From: Stieleria mannarensis
GTDB lineage: Bacteria; Planctomycetota; Planctomycetia; Pirellulales; Pirellulaceae
Reading direction: 5' to 3'
Assembly: GCF_014154935.1 (NCBI RefSeq)
Contig: NZ_JACEHH010000002.1
Location: 1-64,000 of the forward strand
DNA length: 64,000 nucleotides
Below are positions 26,674-37,200 of the stretch, in pieces. The notes beneath the pieces are model-generated. The model had not been told where the DNA came from. It saw only the letters and a list, made by a program, of their open reading frames with translations, and made no database searches. How positions within the stretch are numbered: the first letter of the stretch is position 1; each line of letters starts with the position of its first letter. Made by a program: the position numbers and the translations under genes.

Positions 26674-29414
26674 GTTGCCAACCCTGCTTTGACGTCGCGG
26701 ACGATCTGTTTGGCGATGTCATCCAGGTCCAGGTCGGGGGCGGCCAGATGCAAGCCCATGCTGTGGGACTTGTTCATGAATCGATAGTCGATTTGGAAAT
26801 CCACCGCATTGTCAGCCAACATCGCCGACAGCGTGCCCTCGAACGAGACTTGGTCGATCATGAACAGGTCGTCATGGTGCTCGGCGACAAACGCCAACGC
26901 TCCGACCGCACCGGTCGCGACTTCCTCGGCGGCTTGGACCGCCAATTGGGCGACATCCAACGCAGCATTCTTGAGGGCCAGTTCGGCATTGATGCGAATC
27001 ACGTCCGGATGAGCCTCGGGGCCGGCGGCGTCAAGGATCCAGCCCGCCGATGCACGCACGGCCGACATGGTCGCGTTGGCGACGTTCAACGATCCCTGGG
27101 CGGCCAAGCGAAGTCCCTTGGTGGAGGCGTACCTGGCGTAGGTCGCGACTTCGTACGCCCGACGTTGGGCGTAGTTGTACCACTTAGCCGCTTTGCGGCT
27201 GCGAACGGCCTTGCGCCACGTCGAATAACGGGCGCTTTCGGTTTTGCGGAGCGAATTGACTTTGGAGGAAAGCGACGCGACGGCTCTTTCCGCGGCCACC
27301 AGATCCGATTTGATCTCGTCGAAATCGCGTTGGGCTTCTTTGATCGCCGCATCACGTTGGCCGATCAGTTTGTCGACCTCTCGTTGGGCCGCATCGAGTC
27401 CGGCTTGGGCTTTGTCGAAATCCTTGCGGGCCTGGTCGATCCAATCGTTCAACCCGCCGGCGACCTTGCCCTCCAGCGTCGCACTTAAATCATTGCGAAC
27501 CACCGCACGGTAGGTCCAGAACGGAACGCCGATGGACGAGGCTTCGAATTCGTAATCCACCATGCCCAATCCATCGACTTCCGTGGTGATGTTGTAATAC
27601 ATGCGGCGTGGCGTGATGTGGATGTCGACATCGTGCGAAACGCCCAGCATTTTGACACCGCCGCTGACGATGAAGTGGTCCTGGTTGCTTTCGGACATCA
27701 GAATGTCGATGTTGACGTCGGTGACCGAAAGGGCGCCCAGATCGAACGCCCGCGTCCAAGCTTTCAGTCGGACGACCGGCGTGATCCCGGTGCGATCGAT
27801 CAATCCGTCGACGCGGCCGGCCAAAGTTCCTTTGATGTACAGTTCGCCCCGGACACCGATGCCGTCTTCGATGCCCAGTTCGACGTCGCCGCCGAGCGGG
27901 GCGATGTTGAGGACGACGTCGCGAATTTCGAACGCCGGCGTTTTGCTCGGGTCGGTGGAGACTTCTCCCAGCCCCGTCAAACGCTTGGCAAAATTCATCA
28001 GGTCGGTGCTGGAGAGTGATTCCAGTTCACCGCGAAGTGCGATCTTGACCGGCGTTCCGGCGGCCATGCTGAAATCCACCTTGCCGGCAATCGACACATG
28101 GCGTCCGCCCAGTTGCATGTCCGCCAGCACGCCGACGCTGACCGATGGCACCGCGGTCGGCCCGACTTGATTCGCCCCTGCCTGGCCCGGTGCCGGTGCT
28201 TTGACGGTGTTCATGCTGATCAGCAAGATGACTTCGTCCAGGTCCAGTCCCGTCACGCCGAACGCGTTGTTGATGTTGCGAGCGGTCGCGGACAAGCGAA
28301 ACTCGTTTCCGGTCGGTGTTTCGGCGATGCCGACGCGTCCGGACAGTTCGACGATCGAACCGTCGCTTTGAGCCATCGCCAGATCAACGCTGACGTACAA
28401 TTGGTCTTGGTCGGTGCCGGGCGATTGCCACACCAGGAACGCGTTGCCGACACTCAGGTTTGGCGGCAGGTCGTTGATGACGATTTGGGGCAAGGTCGCC
28501 CTCAGCATCACGTCTTCACGCAGCTCCTCCCAGAAACCCGTGTCTTTGGGTTCGGATTTCCATTGCTGGACGACATCGTTGGAAAACTCGCTGAACAAGA
28601 CGCCTTCGATTTGGATCTCCGGAATGTCCAAGCCGACGCGATTGAGCAATTCGCCCGGAATCGAATCCTCCGCGATCGTCGCGGTCGTCAGCACGTTGAC
28701 GCCGCGTTGCAATCGGACGGTGAAATCATCTGACGCGTACAGATCGCCGTAAAAGTCTTGGGCCTGTGTCGACATCGCTGACGATTCGATTTCCCCTACG
28801 GCGGCCGAGAAGACGACGATCGGCGACTTAAATTCCAGCGGCGATTCGATCAAGTCGTTGCTTTGGGCCAGCGCCCCCAGATCGGTCTTGACGGCCAACA
28901 CCCAATGCCCCAGTGAATCGGTTCCCAGTGCGTTGCTTCCCAGAGCATTGCCGACATATTGAAACAAGACCGGAGCGTCGGATTGGCCGAAGGTCGTCGT
29001 CCCGGTGACCGAGCCGTCGCTGCCGAACGTTGGCGCTTCGATCACGATGCCCGCGAACGAGGCGAATTGATCGATTTGGTCCAGTGCGATCCGGCCGGTT
29101 TGGTCGGCGATCGCCTTCATCGCGTCGACGGTCTGGCGGGCCGCCGCGGACAATTGCGACGTTTGCGATTGTGCGGCCTGCGTCGACTGGTCGGACTGCT
29201 GGCCCGATTCAACCGTGGCGACGAGCGCCGCGGTGTGATCGCTCGCGGTGATATCCAACAGCGAGAGCGGCGTCGCATCGGCGGCCATCAATTGGCGGGC
29301 TTCGAGGGTTTCCAGCGGACGCGTGATCCGACGCGCCGTCGAACGCCGTTTCGTCGGGGGCTTTTTGGAGCGACTTGAACGTTTTTGACCGAACGTGAAG
29401 GTTTTGGGGAACAT
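26670..29414 (-). CDS. Large exported protein with LEPR-xLL-like N-terminus and coiled coil
   Basis: A 914-residue exported protein. The N-terminus is strongly basic, then carries LETLEARQLMAAD at about 34-46, a variant of the planctomycete LEPR-xLL export motif. Residues about 60-690 are beta-rich with no family I recognise. Residues about 690-790 form a helical, probably coiled-coil stretch (DKAQAGLDAAQREVDKLIGQ and following), then an aromatic and basic segment and a C-terminal mixed domain. I chose the ATG at 29414, which has AAGG eight bases upstream and opens the basic leader; the longest ORF adds 47 unlikely residues. It is convergent with, and overlaps the stop of, the M48-type protease gene. 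It is likely a surface or periplasmic protein; no enzymatic motif is visible. Confidence 0.8.
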   Translation of the reverse strand: MFPKTFTFGQKRSSRSKKPPTKRRSTARRITRPLETLEARQLMAADATPLSLLDITASDHTAALVATVESGQQSDQSTQAAQSQTSQLSAAARQTVDAMKAIADQTGRIALDQIDQFASFAGIVIEAPTFGSDGSVTGTTTFGQSDAPVLFQYVGNALGSNALGTDSLGHWVLAVKTDLGALAQSNDLIESPLEFKSPIVVFSAAVGEIESSAMSTQAQDFYGDLYASDDFTVRLQRGVNVLTTATIAEDSIPGELLNRVGLDIPEIQIEGVLFSEFSNDVVQQWKSEPKDTGFWEELREDVMLRATLPQIVINDLPPNLSVGNAFLVWQSPGTDQDQLYVSVDLAMAQSDGSIVELSGRVGIAETPTGNEFRLSATARNINNAFGVTGLDLDEVILLISMNTVKAPAPGQAGANQVGPTAVPSVSVGVLADMQLGGRHVSIAGKVDFSMAAGTPVKIALRGELESLSSTDLMNFAKRLTGLGEVSTDPSKTPAFEIRDVVLNIAPLGGDVELGIEDGIGVRGELYIKGTLAGRVDGLIDRTGITPVVRLKAWTRAFDLGALSVTDVNIDILMSESNQDHFIVSGGVKMLGVSHDVDIHITPRRMYYNITTEVDGLGMVDYEFEASSIGVPFWTYRAVVRNDLSATLEGKVAGGLNDWIDQARKDFDKAQAGLDAAQREVDKLIGQRDAAIKEAQRDFDEIKSDLVAAERAVASLSSKVNSLRKTESARYSTWRKAVRSRKAAKWYNYAQRRAYEVATYARYASTKGLRLAAQGSLNVANATMSAVRASAGWILDAAGPEAHPDVIRINAELALKNAALDVAQLAVQAAEEVATGAVGALAFVAEHHDDLFMIDQVSFEGTLSAMLADNAVDFQIDYRFMNKSHSMGLHLAAPDLDLDDIAKQIVRDVKAGLAT

Positions 29415-29572
29415 TGCAGCGACCTTGTGGACCAAAGGCAGAAGATTTGGGGTGGAGAGATCGGAGCATTCCCGACTCACCAGCCCCCTGCGTGGTCCGG
29501 CCGAGTTTCCCTTAACTGTCCCGCTAAAAAAAAGAAAGTCGCTGGATCCAAACACGCTCGCTTGCGGTCTGT

Positions 29573-29592
29573 CGATTCAATCAACAGGCCGC
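29573..29592. repeat. 20-bp direct repeat beside the GNAT gene, left copy
   Basis: CGATTCAATCAACAGGCCGC here and the same sequence with one change (C to T at position 13) at 31004-31023. The two copies flank the GNAT-type gene in direct orientation. Their origin is unclear. Confidence 0.6.
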
Positions 29593-29628
29593 TCGCGTTT
29601 CGTACTCGTATTCGCTGATCCCGCTTGT

Positions 29629-30897
29629 TCAGCGTCTGATTCTTCGCACGCAGGATTTTGCAAAGCGCGCCGACGATTGCATCCACGGCAACAGCGAGGT
29701 GACCGGCCAATGCATCCCGCTGTCCAACCCGATCGCGATGCTTTGAAACGCGAGACGCTGGGCGTACAGGCCGTTGATCAGTTCATTATTCGGATCCGTA
29801 CACGAATCACAAACCGTGCAGCCGAGCTCGTGAAGCCAATGCACGTTTTGCATTTCCAGCAGGAACCCGGGCGAATACTCGGCGAATCGCTCGTCGTAGG
29901 TCGTCTTGTATCCACTGACCTGACCGCCGCTGTGAAGGTCGACTAGCATGGCGATCGGGGCGCCGTCGAGTGTCAATCGGCCGAATCGGATCGAATCCTG
30001 CTGCGCACATCGGTCGACCATTTCCAAAAAGAATGCGAGCGATTCGCTTCGGCACGCCATCGCGGTCCCCTGGCGTCCTTTCCAACCGGCAGCTTCCAGA
30101 TCGACAAAGTCATGCGCCCACTGGTGAACGTCGTTTGCTTCCGAGGAGTGTTCCAGCGAAACGCTGCCGACCGCTTGAAGTTTCTTTAGCAATCGCTTGG
30201 CTTTCTTGCGACGATTCTTGGACATCGACTGTCGCAGATACGTATCGGCGTCGTCCCCCGGATGCATCGCGGCTCGAGAAAAGCGGTCGCGCGTGAAGAC
30301 GGCGCGATCCTGCTGTGTCGCCGCACGACGGATCAGGCCGTCAAACGCCGCGTCGGCCGAGACGGTGTCGAAGGCCAACAGACGGACGCCCCGCCCCGAG
30401 AGCGTCGTGAAGATCGCGGACAACGCCTGGTCGCCGTGCTCACGATCCAACAACGGGGTCGAATCAAATGCTTCGACGGGCCGCCAAGCATGCACCGATC
30501 GGATCGGCAAGCGATAGAAAGACTTGCTCACCAGCGGCATCACGCCATACAAGTGCCGATTCGTATCCATCGCCGAGGCACCTTCGATCACTAACAACCC
30601 AACCGATTCGTCGCCGCGATGCTTCAGCAACGGGATCAGAAACTCCGGTTCGTAACACGGGTTGCGCCAAGCACACCGTGCGACCAGATCCCGCCAGGCA
30701 GGCACGAGCGACTCCAATGCAGCGGGATCGTCGATGATGCGTCCGCTGAACTGCGGAGAGTTTGTCTCAAAACAGGCTGACGACGGGGATGGCAGAGTCG
30801 CGACCATGGCAGTCTCAGGCGGGATGGAAAACAGGTGACTGCCAACCATACGTCGCAAACTTGCCAGATCGCCCGACAGCATCACATCACGCACCAC
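29629..30897 (-). CDS. CelD/BcsL-like GNAT acetyltransferase
   Basis: A 422-residue protein of the GNAT superfamily, in the branch annotated as cellulose-biosynthesis protein CelD or acetyltransferase (PF13480 type). The characteristic segment is MSKNRRKKAKRLLKKL at about residues 225-240, followed by the acetyl-CoA binding half with AMLVDLHSGGQVSGYKTTYD. Family members are often linked to exopolysaccharide, lipopolysaccharide or lipid modification. There is no polysaccharide cluster nearby, so the acceptor is unknown. Start choice is uncertain: the first ATG is used, but Met6, Met17 or Met31 would also leave the domain whole. It is divergent from the giant dockerin/RHS gene. Confidence 0.8.
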   Translation of the reverse strand: MVRDVMLSGDLASLRRMVGSHLFSIPPETAMVATLPSPSSACFETNSPQFSGRIIDDPAALESLVPAWRDLVARCAWRNPCYEPEFLIPLLKHRGDESVGLLVIEGASAMDTNRHLYGVMPLVSKSFYRLPIRSVHAWRPVEAFDSTPLLDREHGDQALSAIFTTLSGRGVRLLAFDTVSADAAFDGLIRRAATQQDRAVFTRDRFSRAAMHPGDDADTYLRQSMSKNRRKKAKRLLKKLQAVGSVSLEHSSEANDVHQWAHDFVDLEAAGWKGRQGTAMACRSESLAFFLEMVDRCAQQDSIRFGRLTLDGAPIAMLVDLHSGGQVSGYKTTYDERFAEYSPGFLLEMQNVHWLHELGCTVCDSCTDPNNELINGLYAQRLAFQSIAIGLDSGMHWPVTSLLPWMQSSARFAKSCVRRIRR

Positions 30898-30916
30898 CGG
30901 CTTACCGGCCTGTTGA

Positions 30917-30978
30917 TTGACGAGCCCGCAGCGCTAGCAAGTGGCGGGACAGGCCCAGTCGCTAACGCTTCAGACTCG
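30917..30978. repeat. Degenerate palindromic element
   Basis: It begins GACGAGCCCGCAGCGCTAGC and ends CGCTAACGCTTCAGACTCGT, so the ends are imperfect inverted repeats. It resembles the element nested in repeat A at 15971-16046 (GAGCCGCAGGCGCTAGCC). The relationship is loose. Confidence 0.45.
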
Positions 30979-31003
30979 TAATGTCCTGTTCAGTCATCGA
31001 AAA

Positions 31004-31023
31004 CGATTCAATCAATAGGCCGC
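31004..31023. repeat. 20-bp direct repeat beside the GNAT gene, right copy
   Basis: CGATTCAATCAATAGGCCGC, matching 29573-29592 at 19 of 20 positions and in the same orientation. Confidence 0.6.
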
Positions 31024-31257
31024 GACAGCGCCGCTGGATTCAAGGCTCGAGCGAGCGTCGCTCCGTCATAACCGCGTCCGCGACGAATCGCCGCGATACA
31101 CCGTCTGTCGTCAATCCGATCTGGTGGGGGCCGGCGGTGACAGTTTTGACGGATAAAAGAATGTTGACGGTTTTTCGGGGCCTAACGGTGGCACGGGGGG
31201 GAGCAGGCTAGCAAAATACCGGGGTCCAACCGAGATTGACCCCGTGAGGCAGGCCAA

Positions 31258-34200
31258 ATGAAATCGTCCCGTACACGCAGGAAGTCCAACCGCAACCGCC
31301 ACTCGCTGATGGAAAAGCTGGAAGCGAGAATGTTGCTGGCGTCGGATTGGCAGAATCCGGCCCGGCCGTTGGACGTGAACAATGACGGACAAGTCAGTTC
31401 GATGGATGCGTTGCGGGTGATCAACAAGATCGCGACGTCCGATGGGGCGGGATCGCTTGGAAGTCGATCCAACCGGCTGCAAAGTTTTTATGACACCAGC
31501 GGCGACGGAAAGCTGACGACCGTCGACGCGTTGCGGGTGATCAACGGACTGGGACAGTCGGGTGACGGTTCGATCGCGCACTTGGGGCCCGAGGCCGAAG
31601 GGGACGTCGCGCCGGCCGGTTTCACCAGCGTGATGTTGATGACGTTGCCCGGTGATGACGATCAACGGGTCGATCTGTCGGCCCACTTCGAGTTCGTCCG
31701 CGAAGAATTCAACGAGCTGGGATTCTTCATCGCCGATGATGCCTCGGGGACGGTCAGCGGGTTGCCGCCGGAACATGCCGACTATCCCCAGGCCGTGTTT
31801 GCCTCGGCGCATCGCGGGGTGGCCTATTCCAAGTTTCGTGCCGAACCGTTTTCCGAAAGCAACACCTTTCCTGCCGGCCGACACCTCGGCGTCTATGTCT
31901 TGCAGCCGGCTGATGACCTGGGCGATTCTGATCAGCACTTGAGACTGTTGACCGAATCGAGTGCGATCGATGTCTCATCGCCACAGATTGGCTGGGAAAT
32001 GCACGCCAGTCACCTGCCGGGAATGATGGTGGGAAACCGTGGGTTTGACGATGTCATCATCGACGTCCAGACACAGGCTCCGTACGACAGTTGCACACTG
32101 TTTGTCGACGACCTGACCGGATGGCGAACGTCACAATCGGGAGGCTCGGACACGGGACGGGGAAGTGTCGTCGCCGATGAATGCACGGCGGTGCTGAGCG
32201 AGGGCGATTCCTTTGTGACGACCTTGGAGACGACGTTTGTGGTTCCCGCCGGAGCGAGTGAGCTGAGTTTTACCTACAGCGACCTCGAGTTTGACAGAGC
32301 GGACACCCAGTTCATCAACGATGCGTTTGAAGTCGCGTTGGTCGATCGTTTTGGCAACCCACTGGTCGCGCCGTACACCGCCACGCGCGACGCGTTTTAT
32401 AACGTGACGGAGGAACTGGGGGCGGTCGCCGGATCGGGAGTTTCGACCGAACCGGTCGACGGTGGCACGAAGGTCACGGTCGATCTGTCCGGCGTGATCG
32501 CCGGTGAAACCGCCAGCCTGATCTTCCGTCTGGCCAACGACGACACCGACACGACGACGACCGTGCGGATCATCGACTATGTGATCCCCGGTTACACGGG
32601 AGACCCCGTCGATGTGCCGCCGGATTCCGCATCCGTGGCAGAGTTTGAATCCCAACGCTCTCGCACCGCACCGGCACCGCTCGCCATCGTCGACACGACG
32701 GTTTCAGCGGATGCCCAGAAGCCACCGCTTGTCTCCACGCCGATCGATTACCCCAAGACGTTCGTCTACACCACCGCAGATGACTTTCAAGCGGGTGAAC
32801 TTTTTAACTTGCACGCCGACCAGGCTGCCGGTTCGATCCAGTTGAACGCGTCGGGTGGAATTGAAATCTTGCCGATCATCTGGATTTCCAATTCCGGCGA
32901 CGGCACGGTTTCCAAATTCAATACCGAAACGGGCGAAGAATTGGGACGCTACCGGACCGGTGCCAACAGTGCGACCAACCCGTCGCGGATTGCGGTCACC
33001 GGGGATGGCGCCGCGTGGGTCGCCAACCGCGGGGACAACACCAGCATTCCCTACAACGCTGTCAAAATCTTGCACGACGGTTTCATCGACCGCAACGGAA
33101 ATGGCGTCGTCGACACCAGCTTTGATGCCAACGGCGACGGACGCATTTCCGGCGATGAAATGTTGCCTTGGGACGCCAACGGGGATGGCCAGCCCGATGA
33201 TGAACGCATCGCGATGACGATTCATGCGGGCCGAAACCGAAGCAATCCGGATCAGTGGAATTATGGCGGCGGAGCGCGTGGTATTGCGATCGATGGCAAT
33301 GGCAAGCTCTGGGTCGGATTGCTGAATCGGAACCAGTATGAAGTCTTTGACGAGGCCACCGGTGCGTTTGAAAAGATCGTCGCCGTCTCCGGATCTCCCT
33401 ACGGATCGGTGATCGATAGCAACGGAATCCTGTACAGCACGACGGCCAATTCACGACAGCTGGATCGAATCGACACGCACACACAGTCGTACCTGGGATC
33501 CATCGACATCGGCCAAACGATGTACGGCATCACGCTGGACGAAAACGGTGTCGTTTGGACTTCGGGTTGGCAGGGCTCGTATCTCACTCGCTATGATCCC
33601 GCCACGGGCGAGATCGATCACTACAACTCGGCAACGGGGGAATCGAGCGGCGGCGGGGTCGCGGTCGACCATAACGGAGACGTCTGGGCGGCCCACTATG
33701 ACGGCACTTATCTGTTCAAATGGGAATTCGCAGACGACCGACGAACGCTCCTCCAAGCCAAAACAGTCGAAACCGGCGCGAACGGCCTCAAGGGTGCCGC
33801 CGTCGACGCGGACGGATTCTTTTGGACCACGTCGCTCGGCAGCAACACGGCGATCAAAGTCGACCCGGACACGGACCAGGTGGCGTTGTCCGTGCCGACC
33901 GGGAACTCGCCGTACAACTACAGCGATTCCACCGGCAGCGTTCGGGCCAACCTGCTTCGCGAAGGCACCTGGACCGAAACGATCGATTCGGGGCGATCGG
34001 GCACGGTCTGGACCACCACGCGTGCGATCGCCGACACGCCCGAGGGCAGCGCTCTGACGATTCGCGTCAGGGCGTCCGATGATCCGGGTTCGATCGAATC
34101 GTTGCCATGGACGACCACCGAATCGTTGGCGACGCTGCAGGACGTCCGTGGGCAATTCCTGGAAGTTCAACTCACGCTCCAGTCCTCCGACCCGGCGGTC

Positions 34201-37200
34201 GATCCCAGTGTGATCGAGTTCGCCGTCGATGCCCTGGCTCCGCCGGACATCACGATCCTGACCCCATCAGCCGACGCTTCGATCGAACCCTCGACGATCG
34301 TCTTGTCGGGAATCGCGACCGCAGCGACTCCGTTTTTGAACGTGGACCAGCAATTCGCCAATTCGATTGCTTTTGTCACGGTCAACGGAAAACCGGTCGA
34401 CGCGTTGGACGCCGGCGGAACGTTTTACGCGCACGTGGATGTCGCTACCGGCTTGAATGCCTACGACGTTGAAGCGTTCGATGCCTATGGTCAAAGCCGC
34501 ACCGTGACGGTCTCGATCACGGGCCGTGAACCGTCGGGCATCGAATTGGATCGCTACAGCGACATCACCGGCAGTTTCTCTGGCGTGTACGGCCGGACCT
34601 CGTTCAACGAAGACCAGCGGCACCTGTATGTCGACTTGGCGACGCGCAACGACGGCGTGTTCGAAAGCGAGGTGCCGCTGTTGGTCGGCGTCCGCAACAT
34701 CAGCGACCCGGCGGTCTCGGTCGTCGATCCCGACGGCTATTTAGACGACGGCACGCCGTACTTCGATTTTTCAGACGCCGTCGACGACGGGACGCTGGAA
34801 CCGAACGAAGTGACTGCGTCGCCGACGATTGCGTTCGGTAATCCGTTGAAGCATCAGTTTGATTACGAGTTGGTGTTCCTGGGAAAACTGAACGAACCGC
34901 CGGTGATCACGACGATCCCGGCAACCGAAGCTCCCTACGATCGAACGTATCGCTACGACGTCGACGCGATCGATGCGGATGGGGACGCGCTGACGTACAC
35001 GTTGACAACCGCACCGGAGGAGATGGGAATCGATTCGGCAACGGGGCTGATCACGTGGATGCCCAGCCAAGACGACATCGGCCAGCACGACGTGGCGGTT
35101 CGAGTCAGCGATGGCAATGGAGGCGTCGCGACACAGCATTACACCGTCACCGTTTCCCAGGCCCCGCCCAATCGCCCACCGGTGATCACCAGCACGCCGG
35201 TGACGATTGCCGAATTGGGTGAGAATCCAGGGATCAACGTGGACCTTCAGGAGAACGACAAGTTCTTCTTGCTCGGCGGTGTGAGCGGACAAACGGTTTC
35301 GACACAGTTCGATTGGACCATTCGGCAGGCTGCGTTCAACAACGAATTCGGCGTTTACCGAATCGATGACGCCCAGGGGACGGTCGATGGTTTGTTACCC
35401 GGCGACCCGGGGTACGGGGCCGCCGCGCTGGCCGCCGACAATTCGCTGGTCGTTTTTCGCAGCGGGCTAGGTGCCGGAGCGGTCTCGACGGTTGATCTCC
35501 AGACGGGACAGCTCTATGCAGCTTACATCATCCAGAACGGAACCACCCAACAGTACCGCGACGGAAATCGAGCGGCATTCTTTTCGTACGAACAAGCACA
35601 CGGCGGTGTCGATCGTCTCCGCGCGACCATCCTCTCCAACGGAAAGACGCAGTTTGCTTGGGAAGATGCGACCGACTTTGACTTTACCGACGTCGTGTAC
35701 ACGATCACGACCGATTCACTTCAACTGGGGTTGAACGATCCGTACCAATATGACGTCCAAGCAATCGATCCCGATTTAGACACACTGACCTATGCCTTGG
35801 TCGAATCGCCCGACGGCATGCGAATCGATTCGACGAACGGCTTGATCAGGTGGAATCCGTCGGCCGACCAGATCGGCAACCATGACGTCACGGTCGAAGT
35901 CAGCGACGGCAACGGCGGAGTGGCGGTTCAAGAATTTGTCGTCTGTGTTCACCCGGACCCGGAAAACCATCCGCCGACGATCGTGTCGGATCCCAACACG
36001 TCGTATGGGATCGCCGGCGTCAACAATCCCGCCTCGGGCAACATCAGTCCCACGCAACTTTCGGTTCCGCTGGAAATCGGTGGCACGGTCCAATCGAACA
36101 TCTCGCTGACGTTGCCCGATTCCGGTGGCGATCTGGGGACGGCGGACATCGTGTTTGTGGTCGATGAGTCGGGATCGATGGCCGGTGAACAGGCATGGCT
36201 GGGTGACATCATTGCATCCCTGGATCAGTCTTTGGTCGGGGCTGGCCTGACGAACAACCGATACGGATTGGTCGGATTCGCCAACACTGCTCGCGTGCGA
36301 CAATCCGGCAGCGATCGTTGGATGTCGGCCACCGACTTTGCCACCGCGACCAACTCGCTCAGCACGTCGCGATCAGGCGCCGAAGACGGCTACGACGGCA
36401 TCGAGTACACGCTGAACAACTATTCGTTCCGTGATGAAGCGTCCCGTGTCGTGATCCTGGTCACCGACGAAGAACGAACGACGGTCAACGGATCGGTGTC
36501 CTTCAATTCGATCGCCGACCGACTGGAGAACGAAAGCATCCTGTTCTCGATCGTCGCCAATGCTCGCATGGAAGATTCCAACGATGCGCTCGCATTCGGC
36601 GTTGCCGCCGACGGAACAGCATACGTTAGCGACGGCGGTTCCGGATTCACCGCCAGCGATGGCGGCCAGTATGTTCGCAGCGAACCGGTCGGACGAGGCG
36701 ACGTGGCCAACATCCGCACCGAATACGTCGATCTGGCCTGGGGCGTCGACGGCATCACCTGGGATTTGAACTTTCTGCGAAGCGACGCGGCAGCCGCCGA
36801 AGCGTTCACCAACGTGTTCTCGGATGTTCTGGGCGAAAGCATCATCCGTAACATTCCGATCAACGTTGTCGCCTCCGACCCCGATGTCGGCTTTGTCAAT
36901 CTGACCGGAATCCAAACCGACATCGCAACCGGCCAAACCGTTTCGTTCGACATCCAGTTCGAATCCGGCACACCGTCGCGATTTGATTTGGCGTTCGTCA
37001 ACGCCAACACCAACGAAGTCCTCGGGTCGATCCCCGTCAACCTGGGCGATGTCTACGAGTATCAAGTCGTCGCCGTCGATCCGGACAACGATGAACTGAC
37101 CTACCGTCTTCCCGTTGCCCCCGACGGCATGGCGGTTGATTCGGCCGGTCGAATCACGTGGACACCGTCGGTCGACCAGAGTGGCGTAGTCGACGTGAAG

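Larger units (their letters stand above)
30898..31257. other. Divergent intergenic region upstream of the giant gene
   Basis: This 360-bp gap should carry promoters for the GNAT gene (-) and the giant dockerin/RHS gene (+). It holds a degenerate palindromic element (30917-30978) and one copy of a 20-bp direct repeat (31004-31023). I cannot name a promoter with confidence and see no gene. Confidence 0.55.

Noticed and set aside
30981-31211. A 76-residue ORF upstream of the giant gene
   Set aside because: It has no ribosome binding site, no domain and an odd composition, and lies in a promoter region.
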